Shown here in pieces: positions 25,882-35,398 of a stretch of DNA of 64,000 nt. The notes beneath the pieces are model-generated. The model ran no database searches, was not told where the DNA came from, and saw only the letters and a list, made by a program, of their open reading frames with translations. The DNA is from Flavobacterium jumunjinense (GTDB taxonomy: Bacteria; Bacteroidota; Bacteroidia; Flavobacteriales; Flavobacteriaceae). The translations under genes were made by a program, and so were the position numbers. Position 1 is the stretch's first letter. Each line of letters begins with the position of its first letter. The stretch covers positions 3,720,001-3,784,000 of the forward strand of contig NZ_CP091285.1 in the NCBI RefSeq assembly GCF_021650975.2. Direction: 5' to 3'.

Positions 25882-27081
25882 TTAGTGTTTTATGAATTTT
25901 TGATGTTTGTTTCCTATTGATAAAATATAGGTTCCTTTATTCAAATTACTAATATCGATACTATTATTTGTTTGATTAATAGTAGTTTGTTTTACTTGAA
26001 TTCCTAAAATTGAATAAATAGTTACTTTTTCTGATTGTGTTATACCTTTAACGATTATATTATCTATTGCTGGATTTGGATAGATTGTTAATTTTAAATT
26101 TTCCGTTAAAAATTCTTCCGCTCCTAAAGTACTACTGTCAACAACTTTCAGCACAACTGAAGTAGCATTATAAATAACCACAAACTCTTTATCATATCCT
26201 AAATCAGGAAAATTTAAAGTAGTAAACGTATCAGTAATATTACTTGCTGTTAAAACAGTAAATTCTGAACCAATTATTGGATCAAAGCCATCCAAAAGCG
26301 TTACATTTAATTGACCATTCAATGTTGCTGCATCAGAAACAGTTACTAAATCATTTTCGGTACTATTTATATCAATATTTAATTTTGCGTTATTTTCAAA
26401 AAATAAATCAGCATCAAAAACGTAAGTACCTATTTTTAAATTATGACTCACAGCTGGACTTAAATTAGCCGTTAAATTAAAATTATTGCTATGTGACGTA
26501 TTATTTCCTGAAAGAATCGAGCTATTTATAATAGTTCCATCATTATATAGAATTGCATTATTAAAAAAGTTAGAATATATTGTAAAAATACCTGTATTAT
26601 TTAGTGTTCCTTCATTTGTTGCAAAAGAAATACTTGTAAAATTTGCTTCATTATTAAATGTCGCATAATTATTAAAAAAAGAGTAACTATTAAATATATT
26701 TTGATTTGAAAAAAGACTATAATTTCTAAAAAAAGATCTACTTAAAAATGTACCTGTATTAGTGACTGTTCCATTATTTGTAAATGTAGAATTACTCTCG
26801 ATTTCTCCTTCATTACTAAGTTCTCCATTAATTACTACTAAAAAACTATTGATTAATTTACCTCTATTGATTAACTTTCCATTTATAGTATATTCAGAGA
26901 CCTTTACCTCTGAACCAACAGTAATAATGATCTCATCTGTTGCTCCTAAAGTTGTTCCAGGGTAACTAGGGCTCCAATTAGCTTGATCTGTCCAATTACC
27001 TATTCCTGTATAAGTGAATGTGGTTTGTGCATTTAAGGAGAATGCAATAATTGTTAATGCAAAAAGTAATGTTTTTTTCAT
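25882..27081 (-). CDS. Secreted T9SS type A sorting-domain protein with Asn-rich repeats
   Basis: A 399-residue exported protein. Signal peptide 1-18 (ending SLNAQ). Residues about 60-210 are a low-complexity array of short strands rich in N, F, S and T (patterns such as FFNNYATFNN), like a beta-helix or autotransporter-type passenger. Residues about 210-315 form a second beta domain (DLVTVSDAATLNGQLNV, typical of such secreted proteins). The C-terminal domain from about 327 (LTIYPNPAIDNIIV, ending HQKFIKH) is a type A T9SS sorting signal. Probably a surface adhesin or structural protein; no enzyme motif seen. Confidence 0.85.
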   Translation of the reverse strand: MKKTLLFALTIIAFSLNAQTTFTYTGIGNWTDQANWSPSYPGTTLGATDEIIITVGSEVKVSEYTINGKLINRGKLINSFLVVINGELSNEGEIESNSTFTNNGTVTNTGTFLSRSFFRNYSLFSNQNIFNSYSFFNNYATFNNEANFTSISFATNEGTLNNTGIFTIYSNFFNNAILYNDGTIINSSILSGNNTSHSNNFNLTANLSPAVSHNLKIGTYVFDADLFFENNAKLNIDINSTENDLVTVSDAATLNGQLNVTLLDGFDPIIGSEFTVLTASNITDTFTTLNFPDLGYDKEFVVIYNATSVVLKVVDSSTLGAEEFLTENLKLTIYPNPAIDNIIVKGITQSEKVTIYSILGIQVKQTTINQTNNSIDISNLNKGTYILSIGNKHQKFIKH

Positions 27082-27156
27082 GGCTTGTTATTTATGTATT
27101 TTAAAAATGCAAAAATAACATATTTTATTTTATGTCATTAATTTCTTTCAATTATT

Positions 27157-27756
27157 TTATTTCTCCCTACTTTTTAAAACATTTACTACATCATTCAATT
27201 GATAGCCTTTTGCTTGTAATAAAATCAAATAATGGAACAATAAGTCGGCACTTTCAGACAAAAATAAATAATCATTAGTATCTTTAGCCTCTATAACAAC
27301 TTCTACAGCTTCTTCTCCTACTTTTTGAGCTATTTTATTCATTCCTTTAGCAAACAAACTGGCTACATAACTTGTCTCAGAATCTGCATTTTCTTTGCGT
27401 TCTTTTATTGTGTTTTCTAGTTTTGAAATGAATCCGAAATCTTGTTTATTTACTTCTTGCCAACAAGTATCGGAACCCGTGTGACATGTTGGTCCAACAG
27501 GTTTTACTTGTAATAAAAGAGTATCATTATCGCAATCATTTTTAATGGAGACTAATTCTAAAAAATTACCACTTTCTTCTCCTTTTGTCCATAATCGATT
27601 CTTAGATCGACTGAAAAATGTTACTTTATTAATTTCTAAAGTTTTATCAATCGCTTCTTGATTCATATAGCCAAGCATTAATACATTTTTGGTTTGATTG
27701 TCTTGTATAATGGCTGGAATTAATCCGTTTTCGTTTTTTGTAAAGTCTATTTTCAT
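27157..27756 (-). CDS. hisIE: Bifunctional phosphoribosyl-AMP cyclohydrolase / phosphoribosyl-ATP pyrophosphatase
   Basis: A 199-residue fusion catalysing steps 2 and 3 of histidine synthesis. The HisI half has GYMNQEA, a zinc/magnesium segment with NDCDNDTLL, and CHTGSDTCW. The HisE half has KVGEEAVEVVIEAK and LSESADLLFHYLILL. The frame runs back to a TTG at 27819 inside hisF, but ATG 27756 lies just before the conserved IDFTKNENGLIPAI start and gives the usual length. It is the last gene of the his operon. Confidence 0.95.
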   Translation of the reverse strand: MKIDFTKNENGLIPAIIQDNQTKNVLMLGYMNQEAIDKTLEINKVTFFSRSKNRLWTKGEESGNFLELVSIKNDCDNDTLLLQVKPVGPTCHTGSDTCWQEVNKQDFGFISKLENTIKERKENADSETSYVASLFAKGMNKIAQKVGEEAVEVVIEAKDTNDYLFLSESADLLFHYLILLQAKGYQLNDVVNVLKSREK

Positions 27757-27790
27757 TTGTTCTTGTTTAATTGTTGAATCGTTGAAATGT

Positions 27791-28546
27791 TTAAATTCTA
27801 ATTGAAATTCCCTTTTCAACTAAATAAGTCTTTAAATCTGGTATTTTAATTTCTTGAAAGTGAAAAACACTAGCTGCAAGTGCTGCATCTGCTTTTCCGT
27901 TTATAAATGCATCTGCAAAATGTTGTTTATTCCCTGCTCCGCCAGAAGCAATAATTGGAATATTAACTAATTTTGATAATTGAGCTAACGCTTCATTAGC
28001 AAATCCGTTTTTTGTACCGTCATTATCCATTGAAGTAAATAAAATTTCTCCAGCACCACGTTGCGCTACTTCTTTTGCCCATTCAAATAAATTTAATTGA
28101 GTTGCAACTTTTCCTCCAACTAAGTGAACCATCCAATTACCATCAATTAGTTTGGCATCAATTGCCACTACAATGCATTGACTACCAAATTTTGAACTCA
28201 GCTGATTAATTAAATCTGGATTTTGAACTGCCGATGAATTGATTGAAACTTTATCAGCTCCATTTTTTAATAAAATAGCGACATCTTCTACAGAAGAAAT
28301 TCCGCCACCAACTGTAAACGGAATATTGATGGTTTGTGCTACTTTTCGAACTAATTCGACTAAAGTTTTTCTACGTTCTTCTGTGGCTGAAATATCTAAG
28401 AAAACAAGCTCGTCTGCTCCTGTTTCAGAATATTTTTTTGCCAACTCTACAGGGTCACCAGCATCTTTTAAATCAATAAAATTGACACCTTTAACGGTGC
28501 GTCCGTTTTTTATATCTAAACAAGGTATTATTCGTTTTGTAAGCAT
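27791..28546 (-). CDS. hisF: Imidazole glycerol phosphate synthase subunit HisF
   Basis: A 251-residue TIM barrel, the cyclase half of IGP synthase, which uses ammonia from HisH. Catalytic D11 lies in [12 protein letters not shown], and the second Asp is in VVAIDAK (about 130). Phosphate-binding loops GGGISS and ASGGAG are present. Separated from hisA by 99 bp containing short repeated words. Confidence 0.97.
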   Translation of the reverse strand: MLTKRIIPCLDIKNGRTVKGVNFIDLKDAGDPVELAKKYSETGADELVFLDISATEERRKTLVELVRKVAQTINIPFTVGGGISSVEDVAILLKNGADKVSINSSAVQNPDLINQLSSKFGSQCIVVAIDAKLIDGNWMVHLVGGKVATQLNLFEWAKEVAQRGAGEILFTSMDNDGTKNGFANEALAQLSKLVNIPIIASGGAGNKQHFADAFINGKADAALAASVFHFQEIKIPDLKTYLVEKGISIRI

Positions 28547-28645
28547 CTTTTAATTATTACACAGAGATTCACAAAGTTTTCTCAGAGAATACACAAAATT
28601 CTTAAAGAATCTTTGTGATTATTTTACGTGACTTTGCGAAATGAT
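28547..28645. repeat. Spacer of short CACAAAG/CTTTGTG repeats within the his operon
   Basis: The hisA-hisF gap holds several variants of a short word: CACAGAG, CACAAAG, CTCAGAG, CACAAAA, then inverted CTTTGTGA and GTGACTTTG. TCACAAAG (28569-28576) and CTTTGTGA (28611-28618) are a perfect inverted pair. It looks like a decayed dispersed element rather than coding sequence. Confidence 0.5.
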
Positions 28646-29371
28646 CTATTTATTTAAAATATATTCTTCTAATTGTTTTAATGTAATTCTACCTTCATAA
28701 ATGGCTTTTCCGATAATGGTTCCTTCACAGCCTAATTCGGCTAATTTAGGTAATTCATCAAAAGTAGAAATGCCACCTGAAGCGATTAGTTTTACATTGG
28801 GACATTGATTTAAAATATCTTGATATAATTCAAAACTCGGCCCTTCAAGCATACCGTCTTTAGCAATATCGGTACAAATAACATACGATATCCCTTCATT
28901 TTGATAGTTTTGTATGAATGGAATCACTTCTTCTTTACTCTCTTCTAACCAACCTGAAATAGCTATTTTTCTATTGTTTGCATCTGCTCCAAGTATGATT
29001 TTTTCTGTTCCAAATTGAGTAATCCAATTTTTAAATAATTCAGGATTTTTTACGGCAATACTTCCTCCAGTTATTTGATTTGCACCACATTCAAAAGCGA
29101 TTCTTAAATCATCGTTGGACTTTAAACCACCACCAAAATCAATTTTTAAACTAGTTTTTGTAGCAATTTGTTCTAAAATTTTATGGTTTATTATTTTACT
29201 CGATTTTGCTCCGTCTAAGTCTACTAAATGTAGGTATTGAATACCATGTGCTTCAAAGGATTTTGCTACTTCAAGCGGATTTTCATTGTATATTTTCTTT
29301 GTATCGTAATCACCTTTAGATAAACGGACACATTTACCATCGATGATGTCTATTGCGGGTATTATTCTCAT
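28646..29371 (-). CDS. hisA: Phosphoribosylformimino-AICAR ribotide isomerase
   Basis: A 241-residue TIM-barrel isomerase for step 4 of histidine synthesis. D8 in [19 protein letters not shown] and the second catalytic Asp in [12 protein letters not shown] are present, with phosphate loops DFGGGL and ASGGIST. It sits between hisH (12 bp upstream) and hisF in the usual order. Confidence 0.97.
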   Translation of the reverse strand: MRIIPAIDIIDGKCVRLSKGDYDTKKIYNENPLEVAKSFEAHGIQYLHLVDLDGAKSSKIINHKILEQIATKTSLKIDFGGGLKSNDDLRIAFECGANQITGGSIAVKNPELFKNWITQFGTEKIILGADANNRKIAISGWLEESKEEVIPFIQNYQNEGISYVICTDIAKDGMLEGPSFELYQDILNQCPNVKLIASGGISTFDELPKLAELGCEGTIIGKAIYEGRITLKQLEEYILNK

Positions 29372-29383
29372 TTTTTTGAGTAA

Positions 29384-29977
29384 TTAGCTATTAGTTGGTA
29401 GTTCTAAAAAGTTCTTTAAAATTTGTTCTCCGTGAATTCCACTTTTTTCCGGATGAAATTGTACACCGTAAAAATTATCTTTTTGTAATGCTGAAGCATA
29501 CTTTAAATCATAATTAGTATAAGCAATTGCGTTTTTGCATCTTGGAGCATAATAACTATGTACCAAGTACATATATTCATTTTCCTTTATTCCATTAAAA
29601 AGATTGGATTCTAAGTTATAAATTGTATTCCATCCCATTTGTGGCACTTTAACATTCGTTGTGAATTTGATAATATCTACATCAAAAATACCTAAACCTT
29701 TGGTGTTGCCTTCTTCAGATGAATTACACATTAACTGCATTCCTAAACAAATTCCTAAAACAGGTTGTTTTAAGGTTGGTATTAATACATCGATACCTGA
29801 TTCAATCAATTTTTCCATAGCACTACTCGCTTCTCCAACTCCTGGAAATATAACTTTATCTGCAGATTTAATGGTGTTCCAATCGTTTGTCACTATTGCT
29901 TCAAAACCAATTCTTTTTATAGCAAAGAGTATGCTTTGTATGTTTCCTGCACCGTAATCTATTATGGCTATTTTCAT
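29384..29977 (-). CDS. hisH: Imidazole glycerol phosphate synthase glutaminase subunit HisH
   Basis: A 197-residue class I glutamine amidotransferase that feeds ammonia to HisF. The catalytic Cys is C77 in LGICLGMQLM and the His/Glu pair is in VQFHPEKSG near 177. DYGAGNIQS near the N-terminus is typical. Separated from hisB by 89 bp of repetitive spacer. Confidence 0.97.
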   Translation of the reverse strand: MKIAIIDYGAGNIQSILFAIKRIGFEAIVTNDWNTIKSADKVIFPGVGEASSAMEKLIESGIDVLIPTLKQPVLGICLGMQLMCNSSEEGNTKGLGIFDVDIIKFTTNVKVPQMGWNTIYNLESNLFNGIKENEYMYLVHSYYAPRCKNAIAYTNYDLKYASALQKDNFYGVQFHPEKSGIHGEQILKNFLELPTNS

Positions 29978-30066
29978 ATATATAGTCTTAAAGTTTAAAG
30001 TCGAATGTCTTAAAGTCTATTTTCGTAAAGTTATTCTCCTTTTGACTTTATGACTTTCAAACTTAT
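29978..30066. repeat. AAAGT/ACTTT word-repeat spacer between hisB and hisH
   Basis: The gap contains CTTAAAGT twice, TTTAAAGTCG, and, inverted, GACTTTATGACTTTC and AAACTT. These drifting direct and inverted words resemble the other two intra-operon spacers of this window in style but not in sequence. Confidence 0.45.
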
Positions 30067-31203
30067 TTAAAGCATTCCTTTTGTTGAAGGTAAAATCATC
30101 TTCTCTGTATCACGTTTTACTGCTACTTTAATTGCTTTTGCAAAAGCTTTGAAAATAGCTTCAATTTTGTGGTGTTCGTTTGTTCCTTCTGCTTTTACAT
30201 TTAAATTGGCTTTAGCACCATCGGTAAAAGATTTAAAAAAGTGGAAAAACATTTCGGTAGGCATCTCTCCTATTTTTTCACGTTTAAATTCAGCTTCCCA
30301 AACCATCCAATTTCTTCCTCCAAAATCAATAGCTACTTGCGCTAAACAATCGTCCATTGGTAAGCAAAAACCATAGCGCTCAATTCCTAATTTATTACCC
30401 AGAGCTTTAGCAAAAACTTCACCCAATGCAATTGCAGTGTCTTCAATAGTATGGTGTTCATCAACTTCTAAATCACCTTTCATTTGAATATCCAAATCCA
30501 TTTGACCATGACGTGCAATTTGATCTAACATATGATCAAAAAAGGCTAGACCTGTGCTAATATTACTTTTTCCAGTTCCATCAAGATTTAGTGTAATTGC
30601 AATATCAGTTTCATTCGTTTTACGAATAATTGAAGCAGTTCTTTCTTCTAACTTTAAATATTCGTAAATTTTTTGCCAATCATTACTTTCTAAGACTATA
30701 ACCGAATCTAATTCTTCTCTTTTAACTGAAATTTCACTTGTTCCTAGATTTGTATTATCATTAATAAAAATAGCTTTTGAGCCTAAGTTTTTTGCTAATT
30801 CTACATCCGTTAATCGGTCACCAATTACAAATGAATTTGCTAAATCATATTCTTCAGAGAAATAGTGTGTTAATAATCCTGTTCCTGGTTTTCTCGTGTT
30901 TGCATTTTCATGTGGAAAAGTTCTGTCTAAAAACACATTATCAAAAATAACACCTTCATTTTCATAGGTTTTCATGATAAAATTATGAACAGGCCAAAAT
31001 GTTTCTTCTGGAAAAACAGCAGTTCCAAGACCATCTTGATTGGTAATCATTACTAATTCAAAATCTAATTCTTTAGCAATTTTACTTAAATAAGGAATGC
31101 ATTTTGGGTAGAATATCATTTTTTCAAACGCGTCAATTTGTTCATCAACGGTTTCTTTAATCATAGTTCCATCTCTATCGATAAATAATACTTTTTTAGA
31201 CAT
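30067..31203 (-). CDS. hisB: Bifunctional histidinol-phosphatase / imidazoleglycerol-phosphate dehydratase
   Basis: A 378-residue fusion. Residues 1-165 form a HAD phosphatase (D9 and D11 in [11 protein letters not shown]), step 8. Residues about 190-378 form the IGP dehydratase, step 6, with the Mn-binding pairs [23 protein letters not shown] and [11 protein letters not shown]. This fusion is also known in E. coli. The start overlaps the end of hisC by 8 bp, indicating coupling. Confidence 0.97.
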   Translation of the reverse strand: MSKKVLFIDRDGTMIKETVDEQIDAFEKMIFYPKCIPYLSKIAKELDFELVMITNQDGLGTAVFPEETFWPVHNFIMKTYENEGVIFDNVFLDRTFPHENANTRKPGTGLLTHYFSEEYDLANSFVIGDRLTDVELAKNLGSKAIFINDNTNLGTSEISVKREELDSVIVLESNDWQKIYEYLKLEERTASIIRKTNETDIAITLNLDGTGKSNISTGLAFFDHMLDQIARHGQMDLDIQMKGDLEVDEHHTIEDTAIALGEVFAKALGNKLGIERYGFCLPMDDCLAQVAIDFGGRNWMVWEAEFKREKIGEMPTEMFFHFFKSFTDGAKANLNVKAEGTNEHHKIEAIFKAFAKAIKVAVKRDTEKMILPSTKGML

Positions 31204-32236
31204 TTTTTAAATTTTTAAGCAATTCAATTACTTTTTCGTTTTCTTCTTTTGTTCCAATTGTAATTCTTAAACAACTTCTACATAAAGAATCATTAGAACG
31301 ATTTCTAACTACTATTCCATTCTCTAGAAATTGTTTGTATTGAAAAGCTGCATTGTCTACTCTAAAAAGAATAAAATTAGTTTCAGAAGGGAAAATTTCT
31401 GTTACAACTTTACAACAAACTAAAGCAGTCATTACTTTTTCTCTTTCAATTTTCAAGTACTCAATGTCTTTTGTATATTCATTAGTTTCTAATTTTTCTA
31501 TTGCTAAATTTTGAGAAACAACATTGACATTATAAGGTGGTTTTATTTTTTCTAAGATGCTTATAATTTTCTTAGACGCATATAATAATCCTAATCGTAA
31601 TCCTGCCATTCCATAAGCTTTAGATAGTGTTTGCACAATAACTAAATTAGGAAATTCTTCCAATCTTTTTAACCAACTTTCTTTTTCTGAGAAATCAATA
31701 TAGGCTTCATCAATAACAACTAATCCACTAAAGTTAGTGAGAATTTCTAAAATACTCTCACTTGAAAATGAATTTCCAGTTGGATTATTGGGTGAACAAA
31801 GAAAAATTATTTTGGTATTTTCATTCGCTCTATTTAAAATCGAACTAACATTAGGCTGAAAATCATCGTTTAAAATTATTTTTTTATTTTCGATAGCATT
31901 CAAATTGGCTAAAACACCATACATTCCATAGGTTGGTGGTAAAGTAATTACATTATCGATATTAGGTTCGCAGAAAGCTCTAAACAATAAATCTAAAACT
32001 TCATCACTACCGTTTCCTACTAAGATATTATTTGTTGCTATGTTTTTCATTTTAGATAGAACCAATTTCAAATCTCTTTGATGTGGATCTGGATAACGAT
32101 TTAAACCTGTATTATAAGGATTTTCGTTAGCGTCTAAAAAAATCATGTCACCAGTAAGTTCTTTAAATTCATCTCTAGCCGAAGAATAAGGACTCATTTT
32201 CTTAACATTTTCGCGTATTAAATTATCTAAATTCAT
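31196..32236 (-). CDS. hisC: Histidinol-phosphate aminotransferase
   Basis: A 346-residue PLP-dependent class I/II aminotransferase, step 7 of histidine synthesis. The PLP lysine is K206 in [14 protein letters not shown]. Other residues: DANENPY near 35, NGSDEV for the phosphate, CSPNNPTGN and DEAYIDFS. It abuts hisD directly (stop/start within one base) and overlaps hisB by 8 bp. Confidence 0.96.
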   Translation of the reverse strand: MNLDNLIRENVKKMSPYSSARDEFKELTGDMIFLDANENPYNTGLNRYPDPHQRDLKLVLSKMKNIATNNILVGNGSDEVLDLLFRAFCEPNIDNVITLPPTYGMYGVLANLNAIENKKIILNDDFQPNVSSILNRANENTKIIFLCSPNNPTGNSFSSESILEILTNFSGLVVIDEAYIDFSEKESWLKRLEEFPNLVIVQTLSKAYGMAGLRLGLLYASKKIISILEKIKPPYNVNVVSQNLAIEKLETNEYTKDIEYLKIEREKVMTALVCCKVVTEIFPSETNFILFRVDNAAFQYKQFLENGIVVRNRSNDSLCRSCLRITIGTKEENEKVIELLKNLKNV

Positions 32237-33526
32237 TTATGCTTTATTTAATTCATTTAATCGCAATGTTACTGCATTTTTATGTGCTTGTAAACCTTCT
32301 GCTTCTGCCATTATTTCGATACTTTTACCTATGTTTTGAATTCCTTTTTTAGAAATTTTTTGGAAAGTCATTGCTTTTTGAAAACTATCTAAATTTACAC
32401 CGCTATAACTTTTAGAATAACCATTAGTTGGTAAAGTATGATTGGTTCCAGAAGCGTAATCTCCAGCACTTTCAGGTGTATAATTCCCTATAAATACAGA
32501 ACCCGCATTTTCTATTTTTTCTACAAAATAGTTCTCGTTTTTAGCACAAATAATGAAGTGTTCTGGCCCATATTCGTTAATTAAATCTAGCGCTAAAGTA
32601 TCGTTATCAACAAAAATTAAATTAGAATTTGAAATCGCAACTTGTGCAATCTCTTTACGAGGAAGCTTTTCTAATTGCTTATAAATTTCTGTTTCAACAT
32701 CATTCAATATGTTTTTTGAAGTTGTAACTAAAATAACTTGGCTGTCTTTTCCATGTTCAGCTTGACTCAATAAATCGGAAGCCACAAAGCTTGGATTAGC
32801 TGTTTCGTCTGCAAAAACAAGTAATTCACTTGGTCCAGCTGGCATATCGATTGCAACTCCTTGTTGAGACGCAAATTGTTTTGCAACTGTTACAAATTGA
32901 TTACCCGGTCCGAATATTTTATAGACTTTATCAATCGATGCTGTACCATAAGTCATAGCTCCAATGGCTTGAATACCTCCAGTTTTATAAATTTTAGTCA
33001 CACCACACAATTGTGCAGCATATAAAATAGCAGGATTAATTTTACCTTCTTTATTTGGAGGTGTGCATAAAATAATATCATTACAACCTGCTATTTTTGC
33101 TGGAATAGCTAACATTAAAACCGTTGAAAATAATGGTGCAGAACCACCAGGTATGTATAAACCTACCTTAGAAATAGGTCTTTTTTCTTGCCAACATTGT
33201 ACTCCTTCTGTAGTTTCTATTTCAATCTTAGAAGTCTGTTGTGCGTTGTGAAACTTAAAAATATTGTCTTTAGCAATTGCAATAGCTTCTTTTAATTCAT
33301 CCGAAACTAAAGTAGTTGCAGTTTGAATTTCTTCATTAGTCACAGTGAAATTATCTAATGTAATTCCGTCAAATAATGAAGTGTATTTTATTACAGCTTG
33401 ATCTCCTTTTTGTTGAATTTCTTTAAAAATTCCTTTCACAGTTTCTTCAATATCATTGAAACTTTGTGTTGGTCGTTTTAAAATTTCGGACCAGTTTTCG
33501 GGTTGTGGATTATATATTTTATTCAT
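32237..33526 (-). CDS. hisD: Histidinol dehydrogenase
   Basis: A 429-residue zinc- and NAD-dependent enzyme that oxidises histidinol to histidine, the last two steps. Family segments are YIPGGSAPLFSTVLMLAIPA, GGIQAIGAMTYGT, GPGNQFV, MPAGPSELLV, LLSQAEHGKDSQ and NEYGPEH, including the zinc/base residues. Second gene of the operon, 39 bp after hisG. Confidence 0.97.
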   Translation of the reverse strand: MNKIYNPQPENWSEILKRPTQSFNDIEETVKGIFKEIQQKGDQAVIKYTSLFDGITLDNFTVTNEEIQTATTLVSDELKEAIAIAKDNIFKFHNAQQTSKIEIETTEGVQCWQEKRPISKVGLYIPGGSAPLFSTVLMLAIPAKIAGCNDIILCTPPNKEGKINPAILYAAQLCGVTKIYKTGGIQAIGAMTYGTASIDKVYKIFGPGNQFVTVAKQFASQQGVAIDMPAGPSELLVFADETANPSFVASDLLSQAEHGKDSQVILVTTSKNILNDVETEIYKQLEKLPRKEIAQVAISNSNLIFVDNDTLALDLINEYGPEHFIICAKNENYFVEKIENAGSVFIGNYTPESAGDYASGTNHTLPTNGYSKSYSGVNLDSFQKAMTFQKISKKGIQNIGKSIEIMAEAEGLQAHKNAVTLRLNELNKA

Positions 33527-33565
33527 ATTGTTGACTTTATTCTGTTCTCTATGTTCTCTTTTCCT

Positions 33566-34426
33566 CTATAAAACCATTTTTTCAATTGGGCAAACCAGAA
33601 TTCCTTCTGCTCCAGCTTCTTTTAATTGATCGATGACCTCCCAAAAAGTATCTTCTTCAATTACAGAATGAACACTACTCCATCCTTCTTCACTTAAAGG
33701 CATAACTGTTGGACTTTTTAATACAGGTAAAATGGCACTAATCTCATCAATCTTATCGTTTGGTACATTCATTAAGATATATTTTGATTTTCTAGAACGC
33801 AAAACTGCTTGCATTCTAAACTGAAGTTTGTTTAATAAAGTTTTTGCTTCTTCTGAAATTTCTGGTGAAACTCCAAGTACTGCTTCACTTTTTAGAATTA
33901 CTTCTACTTCTTTTAATCCATTTTTAAATAAAGTACTTCCACTAGAAACAATATCCACAATAGCATCTGAAAGTCCGATGTTTGGAGCAATTTCTACTGA
34001 GCCAGAAATTTGGTGAATATCGACTTCAATTCCCTTCGAACCAAAGTAGTTATTAACAGTGTTAGGATAGGAAGTTGCAATTCTTAATCCGTTTAAATCT
34101 TGAAGTGATGTAAAATTAAATGTTTTTGGAACAGCTACAGAAACTTTACATTTTGAAAAACCCAAACGCTCAGCAACAGTAATATTTTTACCTTTTTCGT
34201 AAAGTAAATTATCACCTAAAATAGCAACATCTACTACTCCATCAATAAGATACTGTGGAATATCTGAATTTCTAAGGAAATAAACTTCTAGAGGAAAATT
34301 AGAAGCTGTTACTTTTAATTGGTCATTTCCATTGTAAATAGAAATACCTGAATCTTTTAATAGTTGGATACTTTCTTCGTAAAGTCTTCCTGATTTTTGA
34401 ATTGCAATTTTTAAGATACTACTCAT
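33566..34426 (-). CDS. hisG: ATP phosphoribosyltransferase (long form)
   Basis: A 286-residue enzyme for the first, feedback-controlled step. It is the long form, self-sufficient without HisZ: the C-terminal part (about 212-286, ending AEGILVCPIEKMVL) is the regulatory HisG_C domain that binds histidine. IAIQKSGRL starts the catalytic domain and DIVSSGSTL is the PRPP-binding loop. The frame reaches a TTG at 34456, but ATG 34426 gives the conserved N-terminus. First structural gene after the attenuator. Confidence 0.96.
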   Translation of the reverse strand: MSSILKIAIQKSGRLYEESIQLLKDSGISIYNGNDQLKVTASNFPLEVYFLRNSDIPQYLIDGVVDVAILGDNLLYEKGKNITVAERLGFSKCKVSVAVPKTFNFTSLQDLNGLRIATSYPNTVNNYFGSKGIEVDIHQISGSVEIAPNIGLSDAIVDIVSSGSTLFKNGLKEVEVILKSEAVLGVSPEISEEAKTLLNKLQFRMQAVLRSRKSKYILMNVPNDKIDEISAILPVLKSPTVMPLSEEGWSSVHSVIEEDTFWEVIDQLKEAGAEGILVCPIEKMVL

Positions 34427-34470
34427 TGGTTGTTTAAATAAGTTTGAGTATAACAATTACAGATTTCTAA

Positions 34471-34507
34471 GAAAGAAAAAACCCGTTTGATATACTCAAA
34501 CGGGTTT
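34471..34507 (-). terminator. Attenuator terminator of the his operon
   Basis: On the minus strand a perfect 12-bp stem, AAACCCGTTTGA (34507-34496) with TCAAACGGGTTT (34490-34479), loop GTATA, is followed by TTTCTTTC. It lies between the leader peptide and hisG, 53 bp before the hisG start. Confidence 0.9.
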
Positions 34508-34553
34508 ATAATTATTTTGGTGTATTACAAAATCATCATTGCCTAGCTTGAGC
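34508..34553 (-). promoter_or_regulatory. Antiterminator and competing hairpin segments of the his leader
   Basis: GCTCAAGC (34553-34546), just after the His codons, can pair over 8 bp (two G-U) with GTTTGAGT in the 5' arm and loop of the terminator. This would disrupt the terminator. The sequence AATGATGATT (34540-34531), overlapping the leader stop codon, is complementary to the CAT repeats (ATCATCAT), giving the earlier, competing hairpin. Both are inferred by eye and no folding was run. Confidence 0.6.
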
Positions 34554-34595
34554 TTGGTTTAAATGATGATGATGATGTAATTGATTTGTAAACAT
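34536..34595 (-). CDS. hisL: Histidine operon leader peptide
   Basis: A 19-codon frame, ATG to TGA, encodes MFTNQLHHHHHLNQAQARQ with five consecutive CAT histidine codons. It lies between a consensus promoter and an intrinsic terminator directly ahead of hisG. This is the classical arrangement for ribosome-mediated attenuation: when charged tRNA-His is scarce the ribosome stalls on the CAT run and read-through into hisG follows. The gene is too short for ordinary ORF calling. Functional role is inferred from layout and codon content. Confidence 0.88.
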   Translation of the reverse strand: MFTNQLHHHHHLNQAQARQ

Positions 34596-34621
34596 TTTTT
34601 CTTTTTGTTTTAATAACACTG

Positions 34622-34653
34622 CAAATATAATAACATTAATTTGTTAAAAACAA
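34622..34653 (-). promoter_or_regulatory. Promoter of the his operon
   Basis: On the minus strand TTG (34653-34651), 21 nt, then TATATTTG (34629-34622). It is the only full consensus site between the VIT1/CCC1 gene and the leader peptide, which begins 27 nt downstream. Confidence 0.85.
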
Positions 34654-34678
34654 GTCTTTTATAAAATTTATATTTTGT

Positions 34679-35386
34679 TTAAGCTAATTGAACTCCGAAA
34701 AAGTGTCCTACTAGAGCAGTTAAAACCATTGCAATTGTTCCCCAAAAAGTGACTCTTAAAATTGCTTTAAAAATACTTGAACCACCTGTTTTTGCAGCCA
34801 ATGCACCTAAAATTGCTAAAAATAAAATTGCTGAACCATAGAGCCAAAATTCCATAGTTTTAATTGGTAAAAATAAAGTTACTAAAAAAGGTAATGCTCC
34901 ACCAACGGTAAACGCAGCACCCGAAGCTAAAGCAGCTTGTAAGGGATTAGCTTGACTTATTTCGTTGATTCCTAATTCGTCTCTGACATGAGCTCCTAAA
35001 GCATCATGAGCTGTTAATTCTTTGGCAACTTGCAACGCCGTTTCTTTTTTCAAGCCTCTTTGTTCGTATATTTCAGTTAAACGTTGTAACTCCATTTCTG
35101 GCATTTCAACTAATTCAATTTTTTCTCTTTCAATATCTGCTTTTTCTACGTCTGTTTGTGAACTCACCGAAACATATTCACCAGCGGCCATAGATAAAGC
35201 TCCTGCTACTAATCCTGCTAGTGTTGCTAAAATTATTGGTTCTCTCAAATCGCTAGCTGCTGCAATACCAATTGCTAAACTAGAAGTAGATAATATTCCA
35301 TCATTTGCACCTAAAACAGCAGCTCTCAACCAATTGCTTTTGTGGATAAAATGATTATCTAAATAGTTATCTAATTCGTTTTCCAT
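34679..35386 (-). CDS. VIT1/CCC1-family iron/manganese transporter
   Basis: A 235-residue inner-membrane protein with about five helices: two near 25-70 and three after about 150. The signature GANDGILSTSSLAIGIAAA (27-45) and GALSMAAGEYVSVSSQTD (62-79) are typical of the vacuolar iron transporter (VIT1/CCC1) family. The cytoplasmic Glu-rich segment (about 80-120: EREKIELVEMPEMEL) is the metal-binding region in this family. It exports or stores Fe2+ or Mn2+. It lies 12 bp downstream of the small membrane protein, at the end of the metal-efflux run. Confidence 0.9.
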   Translation of the reverse strand: MENELDNYLDNHFIHKSNWLRAAVLGANDGILSTSSLAIGIAAASDLREPIILATLAGLVAGALSMAAGEYVSVSSQTDVEKADIEREKIELVEMPEMELQRLTEIYEQRGLKKETALQVAKELTAHDALGAHVRDELGINEISQANPLQAALASGAAFTVGGALPFLVTLFLPIKTMEFWLYGSAILFLAILGALAAKTGGSSIFKAILRVTFWGTIAMVLTALVGHFFGVQLA

Positions 35387-35398
35387 AATTGTACAAAT

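Noticed and set aside
34536..34595. Run of five histidines read as a possible metal-binding peptide because of the neighbouring metal-efflux genes
   Set aside because: The position directly before the terminator and hisG, and the complementary leader segments, fit an attenuator leader much better.
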